From Bacillus sp. FJAT-47783 (GTDB taxonomy: Bacteria > Bacillota > Bacilli > Bacillales > Aeribacillaceae), in the NCBI RefSeq assembly GCF_022808615.1, contig NZ_JAKZKS010000024.1, positions 1 to 56,339 of the forward strand: 56,339 nt of DNA, read 5' to 3'. Positions within the stretch are counted from its first letter, which is position 1, and every line of letters begins with the position of its first letter. Shown here in pieces: positions 43,154 through 52,017 of the stretch. Under the pieces are notes generated by a model. The model was given only the letters and a program-made list of their open reading frames with translations, had not been told where the DNA came from and searched no databases. The position numbers and the translations under genes were made by a program.

Positions 43154-45151
43154 ATGAGAAAAGGGATATCTATACTATTTTTTACTTTTTTCTTATTGCT
43201 ATCTGGTTGTTCAGAAAAACCGAATCCAGAAGATGCGTTTCATACGTTTATAACAGAGTGGAACAATCAAAAATTCGATAAAATGTATGATAGCTTATCA
43301 TCAGAAGTGAAAGAGAAAATTTCAAAAAAAGAATTTGTAAACCGCTATTCTTCGATTTATGAAGATATTCAAGTTCAAAACTTAAAAGTGGAATTTCATA
43401 AGCCTGAGGAGGAAGTAAAACCAAATGAAGAAAACGAAGTAAAGCTTCCATTCTCTGTTTCGATGGATACAGTTGCAGGACCGGTATCGTTTGATCATGA
43501 AGCTGTCCTCCAATTAGAAGAAGAAGGTGACAACGAAAGATGGGGTGTTCAATGGAATTCTTCTTTTATATTTAAACAATTAAAAGATGGAGACTCAGTA
43601 AAGTTAAGTCACATCGCACCTATTCGGGGGCAAATTTTTGACCGAAATGGCCAAGGGCTTGCTGTCAATGAGCAAGTAACATGGATTGGTGTTGTACCTG
43701 CTAAAATGGGTGACCAAAAAGAAGAAATTATTCAACAGCTAAGTAAAACGATGAAAATGAGTTCGGAAGCAATTAAAAAGGAACTAGAACAAGGATGGGT
43801 AAAAAATAATCCTGAACAATTTGTACCTTTAAAAGGGGTTCCGTCTCATGAAAAGCTATATGATGGATTAGCCGATATCCCTTCTGTTCAAACGATGAAA
43901 AAAACTGAGCGCGTATACCCACTGAGTGAAAAAGCGGCTCATTTAACAGGTTTTATCCGGCAAATGTATGAGGATGAAGCAAAAGAATATGCGAAAAAAG
44001 GATACAGCTCCTACGAATTTATCGGAGCAAAAGGACTTGAACAAGTTTATGAAGATGTATTACACGGTGAAACAGGATGGACATTATCTGTTAAACAATC
44101 GGGTGAGGTCATTACAAGTAAGCCAAAAGTAGACGGAAAAGATGTTCATTTAACGATTGATCGTAACGTGCAAGAAGACCTATATACACAACTAAAAGAT
44201 GTGTCAGGCACCGCTGTTGCCATCCATCCAACAACCGGTGAAACACTTGCAATGGTAAGCACTCCTGCCTACAATCCAAATGATTACATTTTAGGATTTG
44301 ATGAAGGTGAGGTGGAACAACTAAAAAATGATCAAAATAAGCCATTTTCAGCGAAATTTAATAAAGTATTCTCACCTGGGTCTACACTCAAACCGTTGAC
44401 AGCTGCAATTGGTTTAGAAGCCGGAACGTTAGACCCGCAAAAAGAAGAAGTGATAAACGGTAAGACATGGAAGAAGGACTCTAGTTGGGGTGGATATGCC
44501 GTTACCCGTGTCTCTGAAACCGATTCACGTGTAAACCTTGAGGATGCATTGGTTCGCTCTGATAATATTTATTTTGCACGCAAAGCGCTTGAGATGGGTG
44601 CCGATACGTTCGAAAAAGGGCTCGAGAAGTTAAAGTTTAAGGAAAAGTTTGATTTTCCATTTCCAATTACGCCTTCTAGCATTTCGAACGATTCGTTAGC
44701 TGAAAACGAAATTCTTCTTGCCGACTCTAGCTACGGACAAGGCCAAATTCAAATGAGCCCGTTTCACCTTGCTATGAGTTATACGATATTTGTAAATGAA
44801 GGGAAAATGATCAGCCCATACCTTCAAAAAGAAGGCGGCCCGGCAAAATCAGAACAAATGATTTCACCCAAAAATGCCGCTCTTATCCATCAACATTTAC
44901 GACAAGTTGTCACAAGTCCGAACGGAACAGCACCTGAAGCAAATGTATCAGAAGTGGCGATTGCAGGTAAAACCGGAACAGCTGAATTGAAAAAAGCGGG
45001 CGAAACAAGCGGGCAAGAAAATGGCTGGTTTGTCGCTTATGAAGCAGAAAAGAAAAACCTCCTCATCGCCATGATGATTGAAAATGTGCCAGAAGGAAGT
45101 CATTCTGTCACGCCATTCGTGACAAAAGTATTTGAACAATATACGCCGTGA
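43154..45151 (+). CDS. pbpC: Penicillin-binding transpeptidase, PBP3 (PbpC) type
   Basis: A 665-aa class B PBP. The lipoprotein-like N terminus (LLLSGCSEK) is followed by a MecA-N/NTF2-like domain (about residues 25-140), a dimerisation domain (about 150-320) and the transpeptidase domain. Catalytic motifs are complete: STLK (Ser410), SDN (469-471) and KTGTAE (about 606). It cross-links peptidoglycan outside the membrane. B. subtilis PbpC is 668 aa, and the MecA-N architecture is associated with low beta-lactam affinity. It is followed by a strong terminator and, convergently, the lia operon. Confidence 0.94.
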   Translation: MRKGISILFFTFFLLLSGCSEKPNPEDAFHTFITEWNNQKFDKMYDSLSSEVKEKISKKEFVNRYSSIYEDIQVQNLKVEFHKPEEEVKPNEENEVKLPFSVSMDTVAGPVSFDHEAVLQLEEEGDNERWGVQWNSSFIFKQLKDGDSVKLSHIAPIRGQIFDRNGQGLAVNEQVTWIGVVPAKMGDQKEEIIQQLSKTMKMSSEAIKKELEQGWVKNNPEQFVPLKGVPSHEKLYDGLADIPSVQTMKKTERVYPLSEKAAHLTGFIRQMYEDEAKEYAKKGYSSYEFIGAKGLEQVYEDVLHGETGWTLSVKQSGEVITSKPKVDGKDVHLTIDRNVQEDLYTQLKDVSGTAVAIHPTTGETLAMVSTPAYNPNDYILGFDEGEVEQLKNDQNKPFSAKFNKVFSPGSTLKPLTAAIGLEAGTLDPQKEEVINGKTWKKDSSWGGYAVTRVSETDSRVNLEDALVRSDNIYFARKALEMGADTFEKGLEKLKFKEKFDFPFPITPSSISNDSLAENEILLADSSYGQGQIQMSPFHLAMSYTIFVNEGKMISPYLQKEGGPAKSEQMISPKNAALIHQHLRQVVTSPNGTAPEANVSEVAIAGKTGTAELKKAGETSGQENGWFVAYEAEKKNLLIAMMIENVPEGSHSVTPFVTKVFEQYTP

Positions 45152-45191
45152 GCTATTAAAATTGATTAATAAATGCTAGTGTAAAAATAAG

Positions 45192-45239
45192 TAGAGTGTT
45201 AAATCATTTAGGTTAACACTCTATTTTTTGTATAAATCA
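45192..45239 (+). terminator. Terminator after pbpC
   Basis: TAGAGTGTTAA (45192-45202) pairs perfectly with TTAACACTCTA (45223-45233), then TTTTTTG. Confidence 0.92.
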
Positions 45240-45384
45240 TATTCATGAAAACGAGACTATTTTTATGCTACTTTCTTCTCTTTACATACCATTTTCTCTT
45301 TTACGTCGTAAATCCATGAAAACTTTTTCATAATAAGAGATAAATTATTTTTGTGTATGATAAAAAAATAATCCCACCAAAAAA

Positions 45385-46023
45385 CTAGGTAGGATCGACT
45401 AAATGATGTTTAAACGCATAAATGACCGCTTGTGTTCTGTCTTGAACTTCGAGCTTGCTAAGTATGTTGCTGACGTGTGTTTTAACCGTTTTTATGGCGA
45501 TAAATAATTCATCGGCAATTTCTTGGTTCGTTTTCCCTTGAGCGACGAGGAGTAAAATCTCCAATTCACGGTTTGTCAGCTCTTCATGAGGAAGTCTTTT
45601 GGATGGCTGGCGCATTTTGGCCATAACTTTGTCTGTCACTTCAGGTTCGAGAACGGTTTGGCCATGGTATGTTTTCCGAATGGCTTCAGCGATATCACTA
45701 GCTTTCGATGTTTTTAATAAATAGCTGACGGCTCCGGCTTCAAGTGCTGGATATACCTTTTCATCGTCTAAAAAGCTTGTGACAATAATGATCTTCGCTT
45801 CTGGCCATTGCCTAACAATCTGTTTTGTCGCTTCAATTCCGTCCATTTCTTTCATGACAAGATCCATTAAAATGACATCTGGGCGAAGTTTTAAAGCAAG
45901 TTCAATCGCATCCTTTCCGTTTTCCGCTTCACCAATAACTTCGATATCTGGCTGTGTAGCCAAATAAGACGACACGCCAATTCTAACCATTTCGTGGTCA
46001 TCAACGAACAATACGTTAATCAA
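45385..46023 (-). CDS. liaR: Response regulator LiaR (NarL/FixJ type)
   Basis: A 212-aa regulator. The receiver domain has the phospho-acceptor in DVILMDLVM (Asp54), and the C-terminal LuxR-type helix-turn-helix reads [20 protein letters not shown] then [13 protein letters not shown]. LiaR activates the liaIH operon when cell-wall antibiotics disturb the lipid II cycle. The start is TTG 46023 overlapping the liaS stop (TTGA), with GGGGGAGA upstream. Confidence 0.93.
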   Translation of the reverse strand: MINVLFVDDHEMVRIGVSSYLATQPDIEVIGEAENGKDAIELALKLRPDVILMDLVMKEMDGIEATKQIVRQWPEAKIIIVTSFLDDEKVYPALEAGAVSYLLKTSKASDIAEAIRKTYHGQTVLEPEVTDKVMAKMRQPSKRLPHEELTNRELEILLLVAQGKTNQEIADELFIAIKTVKTHVSNILSKLEVQDRTQAVIYAFKHHLVDPT

Positions 46024-47054
46024 TGGTCTCCCCCCAATATTGGAATCTTCACTTCCAGTCGAGTTCCTTTTCCCGGTAGACTGACAACTTGAAAATTCCC
46101 ACCAATTTCAAGCGCTCGTTCGCGCATAGTTTGTAAGCCGTATGAGGTCGTCTTCACTTCTTCCACATTAAAACCGACACCATCATCAACGACGCGTAAA
46201 ATCGCCACTTGGTCACGAACAATCAATAATACATCGAGTGTCGTTGCTTTCGCATGGCGAAGCGTATTCGATACAGCCTCTTGTAAAATCCGAAACATAT
46301 GGTCTTCAATGCCTTTTTCAAAGGAAAACGGTTCAATCTTCCATTTGATATTTATCGGCACTTTTTGCTTAAGTTCGGTTAGCAGATCAACCATCCCATC
46401 ATGCAAAGATTTTCCCTTTAAGGGTACTGGGCGTAAATGGAGTAAAAGCGCACGCATTTCGAGCTGTGACTGTTGAACCATTTTCTCCACCATCTTAAGT
46501 TGCTTCGCTAAAGAGGGATTCGAACTTACATTTGTTTCATTTATGGCAGAAATAAGCATCGATGCCGCAAATAACTGCTGACTAACCGAATCGTGCAGCT
46601 CACGAGCGAGACGACTTCTTTCCTTCGTTACCGTTTCTTGCATTAATTTCTCTTGCCCTTCTGCCATTTGACTCGCTAATCTTTGCGCAACCTTTGTCTG
46701 CTCCTGAAATTGTTTATGTGACTTTTCGATTTTATGTAAAATGTCTTCTACTTCTGCGACCCGTATTTCACTTTCATTCGTTTTTGGAACATGACTTTGT
46801 AGCTGTGCTAACGACCGTTCAATCGTTAAGAATTGCTTTTTCCAAAACCAGCCGAAAAAAAGTCCTAATAAACTCCCAATCATAAGTAAAACAAATAAAA
46901 CGGAGAGGACTAAAGGAATTCCAGCAACCGAAACCTTCCACCACGATGACCATTGTTCAATCGGAAACGTAAAGAAAAATAAACCAATGACACCAATCTC
47001 CATGAGAAAAGCAGTCACGATACCAAATAAAAGGTGACGTTGAATAACATTCAT
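46020..47054 (-). CDS. liaS: Sensor histidine kinase LiaS
   Basis: A 344-aa membrane kinase with two transmembrane segments (about residues 8-30 and 45-70) and almost no extracellular loop, the hallmark of intramembrane-sensing kinases. A HAMP-like linker precedes the HisKA_3 motif [12 protein letters not shown] (His153), then the HATPase region with VVDDGVGFN and GYGL-like [11 protein letters not shown]. It pairs with LiaR and is held off by LiaF. It overlaps both neighbours by four bases. Confidence 0.93.
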   Translation of the reverse strand: MNVIQRHLLFGIVTAFLMEIGVIGLFFFTFPIEQWSSWWKVSVAGIPLVLSVLFVLLMIGSLLGLFFGWFWKKQFLTIERSLAQLQSHVPKTNESEIRVAEVEDILHKIEKSHKQFQEQTKVAQRLASQMAEGQEKLMQETVTKERSRLARELHDSVSQQLFAASMLISAINETNVSSNPSLAKQLKMVEKMVQQSQLEMRALLLHLRPVPLKGKSLHDGMVDLLTELKQKVPINIKWKIEPFSFEKGIEDHMFRILQEAVSNTLRHAKATTLDVLLIVRDQVAILRVVDDGVGFNVEEVKTTSYGLQTMRERALEIGGNFQVVSLPGKGTRLEVKIPILGGDH

Positions 47055-47776
47055 ATCCGTTTCACCTCAATATGCCCCGCTATCATGGAGGTGAGAATTT
47101 TTACTTTTTGTTGTGCCGCTTGATAGTCCTTCGTTTGATAAAGGACAGACTCACTAAAAACTCGTTCATTCACACAATCAAAAATATCGACAGTACCTGC
47201 TAACAAAGAAACGTGAACCGAAACATCTAAATCATACGGAACGAGAACTTGCACATTTCCAAGCACATGGCGAACAAAAATGATTGCCTCGCCGTTTGCA
47301 AAAACGGTATGACTTAAATCAATGACTAAATCACCGACAAATCCTTGAACATTTACATCTTCCCATTCCTGAATGGCCTCTTTTGTACGTTGCCGTCCAA
47401 TAAACTTATTTTGGAAAAATGGTTTCCGACAGATGATCTCTTCGTTCGTCGCTTCTTTCTCTCTTACTTCATCGATAATTACAACTGACTCCCTTTTCTT
47501 CTGCTTTACGTATTGAATAAAAATATAAATGATGATTGCAAACAAAAACCAGCGTACCGCCAACGATTGAAAAAGGGAAATGGAAGCACTGACGATGCCG
47601 AGCCAAAACACTATTTTCCCGATTAATCGATGATAATATTTTTTTCCGAAATAAATAAAAAGAAAGGAAAAAAACAGAGAGTAGAGAGTATCACCATTTA
47701 AAAAGATGATTTCAAACAGCAATAGCCCAACCGCAATATAAAACACCCAAGACCAATAATCGCGTTTTGACTTCAT
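47051..47776 (-). CDS. liaF: LiaF, membrane inhibitor of LiaRS
   Basis: A 241-aa protein, the same length as in B. subtilis. The N-terminal half has about four closely spaced hydrophobic segments; the C-terminal half is the DUF2154/LiaF beta domain (IGRQRTKEAIQEWEDVNVQG, then GDLVIDLSHTVF and VRHVLGNVQVLVPYDL). It keeps LiaS inactive without stress. ATG 47776 is chosen with GAGAGG upstream; a frame to 47812 would begin within the hairpin before the gene. Confidence 0.92.
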   Translation of the reverse strand: MKSKRDYWSWVFYIAVGLLLFEIIFLNGDTLYSLFFSFLFIYFGKKYYHRLIGKIVFWLGIVSASISLFQSLAVRWFLFAIIIYIFIQYVKQKKRESVVIIDEVREKEATNEEIICRKPFFQNKFIGRQRTKEAIQEWEDVNVQGFVGDLVIDLSHTVFANGEAIIFVRHVLGNVQVLVPYDLDVSVHVSLLAGTVDIFDCVNERVFSESVLYQTKDYQAAQQKVKILTSMIAGHIEVKRI

Positions 47777-47810
47777 TAGACCTCTCTCCACCTTTCTGTC
47801 TAAACGTACC

Positions 47811-47834
47811 ACCAGTGGTCATTGAACCACTGGT
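47811..47834 (-). terminator. Perfect hairpin between liaH and liaF, possible attenuator
   Basis: ACCAGTGGT (47811-47819) pairs with ACCACTGGT (47826-47834) in the 95-base gap. No T run follows on the minus strand, so partial termination or mRNA processing is plausible. In B. subtilis liaIH is made in excess over the downstream genes through limited read-through. Confidence 0.55.
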
Positions 47835-47871
47835 AGTAAAAACGAATACTACTCGTTTAGCATATCATGAT

Positions 47872-48519
47872 TTAATCGTTTGATGGGGTAGTTTTCTTTG
47901 CTTTTAACTCTTTTTCGAGTTGAGTAATTTTGGAGTCGAACGTATTTTCCATATATCGTGCTTGGACTTTTTGTTCGAGTTCATCTAAATACCGCTCCAT
48001 TTCTTCAAACCGAGTAAAAGTTTTTTCCTTGTAACTGTCTTCTTCTAACACCTGATTCATACGGTAATGTGCACGAGCACTATTTTCTCGTCCCATTAAT
48101 TCGAGCTTTTTTACGTGCATATCCTTCAACTTATGCTTCATTTGCTCGTATTTTTGTTCAAGCTGTTCGAGCTCTTTTTCTGTTTGTTCTTTCAAAGTGA
48201 AGAGGCGACTTGCTCGTTCTTCGTACTGTTTTTCTTCTTTTATAGCATGCTCAAACAATTCGTCTGCTCCAGCTTCTTTCGCAACGGTTGCTTGATGTTT
48301 ACGCTTTTCTGCCATTTTAACAGCTTCCCGCCACTCTTTTTCATATTGCTTTTCCAACGTTTCATGACGTTCAACAAGCTTTTTCGCTTTCTCTACTTCT
48401 TTTTCACATTGTCGTAAATAGTGGCTTAACATCGCAATTGGATTTTTTTGTTCCTTTTGATCAATCAATTCATACAAATCAGCTTCGACTACATTTTTTA
48501 AGCGAGTAAAAATTCCCAT
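47872..48519 (-). CDS. liaH: LiaH, PspA/IM30 family membrane-stress protein
   Basis: A 215-aa, almost wholly helical protein with the PspA/Vipp1 start MGIFTRLKNVVEADLYELID and long coiled coils rich in Glu, Lys and Gln. It forms large oligomers at the cytoplasmic face of the membrane under antibiotic stress. ATG 48519 is preferred; AAAGGGG is eight bases upstream, whereas the ATG at 48525 is too close. Confidence 0.94.
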   Translation of the reverse strand: MGIFTRLKNVVEADLYELIDQKEQKNPIAMLSHYLRQCEKEVEKAKKLVERHETLEKQYEKEWREAVKMAEKRKHQATVAKEAGADELFEHAIKEEKQYEERASRLFTLKEQTEKELEQLEQKYEQMKHKLKDMHVKKLELMGRENSARAHYRMNQVLEEDSYKEKTFTRFEEMERYLDELEQKVQARYMENTFDSKITQLEKELKAKKTTPSND

Positions 48520-48533
48520 ATTCATATCCCCTT

Positions 48534-48872
48534 TCAGCTATTTTGAAGTTTTCCCCATTCGCGTTCAAAGTTTGTAAACGGATCGCTTTCTTCAAATTTC
48601 TCTTTCTTTTGCCAATGCTTATAAACGTAATGCAATCCGATTAATGCAACAAGCCCTATTAATGCTGGTAAATTCGTAATGCTGACAAGCAGGGCAATGA
48701 TGGCAATTGAACCAAGTAAAAATTTCATCCACTTACTCTCTGTTTGTTTGAACTTTCTAAAGGCGTAGTAACAAATGCCTGACGAAATGAGCAGGGCTAT
48801 CATTGGTCCTAAATGAGCCAGCAATACACAAACAAGCACAATACCAAGTAGAACAAGCATCAATTTTTTCAT
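48534..48872 (-). CDS. liaI: LiaI-like small membrane anchor
   Basis: A 112-aa protein with three to four hydrophobic segments (KKLMLVLLGIVLVCVLLAHL, then ALLISSGICYYAF, LGSIAIIALLV and NLPALIGLVALIG) and an acidic C-terminal tail. In B. subtilis LiaI recruits LiaH to the membrane. The start ATG 48872 has GGAGGAAACGAAA upstream. First gene of the operon liaI-liaH-liaF-liaS-liaR. Confidence 0.85.
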   Translation of the reverse strand: MKKLMLVLLGIVLVCVLLAHLGPMIALLISSGICYYAFRKFKQTESKWMKFLLGSIAIIALLVSITNLPALIGLVALIGLHYVYKHWQKKEKFEESDPFTNFEREWGKLQNS

Positions 48873-48944
48873 TTTCGTTTCCTCCTTTCTTGATTTCATC
48901 TTACCTTTTTCACGAAGAAGCTATAACGAGCTTGAGCTTTATTT

Positions 48945-48959
48945 TCATCTAAGACTTGA
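48945..48959 (-). promoter_or_regulatory. Candidate LiaR box upstream of liaI
   Basis: The minus strand reads CTCAAGTCTTAGATGA, close to the palindrome AGTCTTAGACT, about 75-90 bp upstream of the liaI start. LiaR/VraR-type regulators bind short inverted repeats in this position, but I cannot verify the motif for this species. Confidence 0.35.
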
Positions 48960-49157
48960 GGCGTAGTTGGGTGTCTAATAAAGTAAATTCATAGAGCAAT
49001 TACTTTCAGGCTTAATAGTATGTCCTAAATTTTCATCATGTATTTGATATACTAAAAGAGATGTATCTTACCGCCTTCGGTTTTGTTTTATTAAAATACA
49101 AAAGTGAGTCTGTACTCTTAACGAAGAAATACAAATTATCGGAAGGAAGCGATTGAG

Positions 49158-49835
49158 GTGAAGACGATTCAAACCGTATTAGATGAATTTTTAGCAGAGC
49201 AAAGAGTTCGTTTGAAAGATCGTACATATAGTGGGTATGAATCTGTGATCGAACTGTTCATTCACTATTTAAATGACTATGCTTATATGAAAACAGATGT
49301 GGATGAACAAGAATATGTGGAAATGTACAATGAGGGCAAAATGTTTGCCAAAACCTTATCGATTGAAAAGCTAACTACTTCGATGATTGAAGAATTTCTC
49401 GATTACTTCATGATTCGAAAAGTGATGGCAAGTGAGTCGTTTCTAAAAACCGCAGGGACAGTGATGAAAAAGCTAGTGAAGTGGCTTGGAGAAAATCATT
49501 ACACATCAAAGGAAGAAAACAAAGCTCAGCTTGATAGTGTAAACGAGATAAAGAAGGACTTACCGTTAGCAGAAAGGGTATCGAGATTACTCTATGAACA
49601 TAGCATGGGACATGCAGAACAATTTGAGGAGTACGAAGAAGATTACTACGTTGTCGAGAAAGTGGAAAAAGGAATTCTTTGGGCTGAAAACTCTTTAGAT
49701 CCCGATTCATTAAAGCCAATCGTCGTACCAGAAGAAGTTAGCACCATCTGCAAAGAAGGATGGGAAATGTTTCTTGTAATCGGATTAAAAAATGGAAAAT
49801 GGTATGTTTTAGAATCGGGGAATGTGTATCCTTAA
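49158..49835 (+). CDS. Protein with tyrosine-recombinase core-binding (SAM-like) domain, no catalytic domain
   Basis: A 225-aa protein. The N-terminal 110 residues (VLDEFLAEQRVRLKDRTYSG, YESVIELFIHYLNDY, then SMIEEFLDYFMIRKVMAS) have the helical pattern of the core-binding domain of phage-type integrases. The catalytic R-H-R-Y part is absent; instead an acidic stretch (EEYEEDYYVVEKVEKG) leads into a small beta-rich C-terminal domain ending NGKWYVLESGNVYP. It may bind DNA without recombining it (inference). The start is GTG 49158 with GGAAGGAAG upstream. A terminator follows. Confidence 0.7.
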   Translation: MKTIQTVLDEFLAEQRVRLKDRTYSGYESVIELFIHYLNDYAYMKTDVDEQEYVEMYNEGKMFAKTLSIEKLTTSMIEEFLDYFMIRKVMASESFLKTAGTVMKKLVKWLGENHYTSKEENKAQLDSVNEIKKDLPLAERVSRLLYEHSMGHAEQFEEYEEDYYVVEKVEKGILWAENSLDPDSLKPIVVPEEVSTICKEGWEMFLVIGLKNGKWYVLESGNVYP

Positions 49836-49842
49836 AATGGTC

Positions 49843-49868
49843 CCCCTCATCAAGAAAGCGATGAGGGG
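49843..49868. terminator. Bidirectional terminator between convergent genes
   Basis: CCCCTCATC (49843-49851) pairs perfectly with GATGAGGGG (49860-49868), between the stop at 49835 and the convergent stop at 49876. Confidence 0.8.
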
Positions 49869-49875
49869 TAACCTT

Positions 49876-50508
49876 TTACAATTCTACTGTATCGTAATAG
49901 ACGTTTATTCCATCCTTTTGATTGAACGCGTAAAACGCAACGATTCTTTTGACAGACTCCAATTCGTGAGGTACTTTTTTCTGTAACTTTTTCAAACGAT
50001 TGAATAGATAGTGTTGAATATTTGGATGAAAAACAAATGAAAAACCAGATGAAATATTGAATTCTTCTAAGCGAATGATTCGCGTAAATAATAATAACCC
50101 TGGTTTTATTGTTTCACTAAAGCCTGAATCAATAAAGTTAAGCTCTTCTCCCTTATTTTGCAAAATATCCTCTACATATATTTTATTCTCTACTTGAGAA
50201 ACATTTTTCACCTGATATAGTGAAGGATAAGATTGTAGCAGACCTTCTAAAATCTTTTTCTCCATTTCATTCTCATACCGTTCCTCTTCAAAAAAGCGAC
50301 GAGCAATAGAAATTTCATCAATTACCGGTTCATTAATTGCTGTATCCAACAATGGAATAAGTTGATCTCCACCGTAAACAGGCGCGACCGTTTTGAATAA
50401 ATTTGATAGACGGATAAATTTTTCTTTATTTAATGACTTAAGCATTCGGTCATTCAAAAACATTCCGCTCGTACGATATGTCTTATATTGATTTAGTACA
50501 TCACTCAT
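49876..50508 (-). CDS. Hypothetical protein (210 aa), second gene of a coupled pair
   Basis: The product was not recognised. It starts MSDVLNQYKTYRTSGMFLND and contains acidic helical segments (DEISIARRFFEEERYENEME) followed by a beta-rich C-terminal half. No signal, membrane or catalytic motif is visible. ATG 50508 has GGGAGAAT upstream and lies inside the end of the previous gene, overlapping it by eight bases, so the two are translated together. The pair probably encodes an interacting complex; its role is unknown. Confidence 0.72.
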   Translation of the reverse strand: MSDVLNQYKTYRTSGMFLNDRMLKSLNKEKFIRLSNLFKTVAPVYGGDQLIPLLDTAINEPVIDEISIARRFFEEERYENEMEKKILEGLLQSYPSLYQVKNVSQVENKIYVEDILQNKGEELNFIDSGFSETIKPGLLLFTRIIRLEEFNISSGFSFVFHPNIQHYLFNRLKKLQKKVPHELESVKRIVAFYAFNQKDGINVYYDTVEL

Positions 50509-50875
50509 TTTTATTCTCCCTACATTTGACATAATGTGTTGAATAGGCTTTTTCAACATACAATTTCCCCGATTTTGAAAACCGAAGCAGCTTTTTCGGT
50601 CCCTTTCCCCATGACCGATAGACCGTTTCTGACGGCTTTAAATGGTTACCTTCAGCAAATTTACGTAAAGTTTTTAAAATCGTATTCATTTTAGACAAGT
50701 TTCCAAGTACTACTCGTTCCAAGTAAGGAATTTTCCTGAATCTCCATTCTTCCACCTGTTTTATTTTCAACCGGCCGATTTCAACTAAAAGGTCGATTGG
50801 ACTGACGTATCCTTTTTCCTCTACTAACTTCTCTGCTGCCACGTACACTTTAGCTTCAAGTTTTATTCTGTTCAT
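50501..50875 (-). CDS. Hypothetical basic protein (124 aa), first gene of a coupled pair
   Basis: The product was not recognised. It begins MNRIKLEAKVYVAAEKLVEE and has a helical first half reminiscent of a winged-helix domain (EEKGYVSPIDLLVEIGRLKI), then a basic tail (SWGKGPKKLLRFSKSGKLYV). The net positive charge suggests nucleic-acid or partner binding (inference). AGGTGAGAAG precedes ATG 50875. It overlaps the next gene by eight bases. Confidence 0.72.
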   Translation of the reverse strand: MNRIKLEAKVYVAAEKLVEEKGYVSPIDLLVEIGRLKIKQVEEWRFRKIPYLERVVLGNLSKMNTILKTLRKFAEGNHLKPSETVYRSWGKGPKKLLRFSKSGKLYVEKAYSTHYVKCRENKNE

Positions 50876-51404
50876 CTTCTCACCTGTTAAAATGCTTTTC
50901 TGTTGATTCTCTCCTTTATCACATTTGTTCATAGTTTTTTTGAATAGCCATTAGGATGTAATCCGCAAAATAGTAGAAAGTACCTTCGCTATGAGAGACT
51001 TTTCTTCATTTACCATTCTTCCAAAAAACGGTTAAATAACAACCCTAACATACATCATTATCAACTAATTTTATATTTAACCTCTATTTATTACTGATTA
51101 TATTATAACATCACATATTTGTATTCTTTTATACGTTCCCATCATTTGAAAACGAAAAAATTTTGAAACCATAGATATGCTTGCTGATATCATTTTTCTA
51201 TGTAGGTTTTTCTGACAGTTTTGAAGATAGGTCATGTGGACGTTCTATTTTTAACAAATTAATAGCATTATTTGATTTTGAGAATGTTTATTTGATGAAC
51301 TCATGTTGTTAACGTGTAGGACTCATCTCAAGCTCCTAAGTCAGAATACCGTTAAGTGTCGGAATTAATTTTGGTTATGTAGAGGAAAAGGAGAAAAGTA
51401 ATAA
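50876..51404. other. Intergenic region
   Basis: About 530 AT-rich bases between divergent cassettes. Several TATAAT-like sequences occur (for example near 51100), as expected for promoters in both directions, but I see no gene, clear operator or structured RNA. Confidence 0.5.
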
Positions 51405-51632
51405 ATGATCGATATAAAAGAAAGACTTCACAAATCTATACAGACAAGTTTACTTCTGTTTGCCATAATGATGAGCACGTTAATGACCATAATACTAATT
51501 ATCACCTTACTGTCAGTCCCTTTAAACGAGCTTTCGGAATGGTTGTTCTCTTTAACAATTTCGGTTTTTTTCTTGTACGGGATATCAGCTATTGCATTAT
51601 TCGTTAGAACGAAAATTAAAAAAACAGAATAA
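51405..51632 (+). CDS. Small two-helix membrane protein (75 aa)
   Basis: The product was not recognised. Two hydrophobic segments (about residues 15-40 and 47-66) with basic residues after each (RTKIKKTE at the end). GGAGAAAAGTAATA precedes ATG 51405. It stops six bases before the DUF4176 gene, so the two are probably translated together and form a cassette with the membrane gene at 52018. Confidence 0.65.
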   Translation: MIDIKERLHKSIQTSLLLFAIMMSTLMTIILIITLLSVPLNELSEWLFSLTISVFFLYGISAIALFVRTKIKKTE

Positions 51633-51638
51633 ACAGGA

Positions 51639-51956
51639 GTGTTAATAAGCGGAAGCGAAAATTTTCCTTTTCAGACAACACCGCTTCCAATCGGCAGTGT
51701 TGTTAAACTGAAGAATGTTCAAAAATTAGTTATGATCTACGGCCGTCATCAACGGGAAACATCCAGTGATAAAATATTTGATTATGTTTCAGTACCATAT
51801 CCTGAAGGAAATATTTCAGACGATTTCAATTTGTTTTTCAACCGAAACATGATAGAAGATGTAAAATATATTGTCTTTGAAACACCGCAAGAAGATTTGA
51901 GAGAAAAAGGAACAGAAGAAATGAAGGTTTATTCTGAACAAGATCCAGAACAATAA
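51639..51956 (+). CDS. DUF4176-family protein, type VII secretion/LXG toxin associated
   Basis: A 105-aa protein. The DUF4176 pattern is clear: LPIGSVVKLKNVQKLVMIYG, then FDYVSVPYPEGNIS and FFNRNMIEDVKYIVFET. Genes of this family are commonly found in type VIIb secretion loci beside LXG toxins, where some act as toxin partners or chaperones. An LXG-type toxin lies 3 kb away at 54924-56339, though on the other strand. The start is GTG 51639; its ribosome binding site is poor, so coupling to the upstream gene is likely. Confidence 0.82.
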   Translation: MLISGSENFPFQTTPLPIGSVVKLKNVQKLVMIYGRHQRETSSDKIFDYVSVPYPEGNISDDFNLFFNRNMIEDVKYIVFETPQEDLREKGTEEMKVYSEQDPEQ

Positions 51957-52017
51957 GTTTATTGTTTATTCGTACTTAAGCACTGATATTTTAAGAGATA
52001 AAAAAGGAGAATGTTAA

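Noticed and set aside
48115-48417. 100-codon Phe/Leu-rich plus-strand frame
   Set aside because: Antisense of the LiaH coiled coil; composition is the expected artefact.
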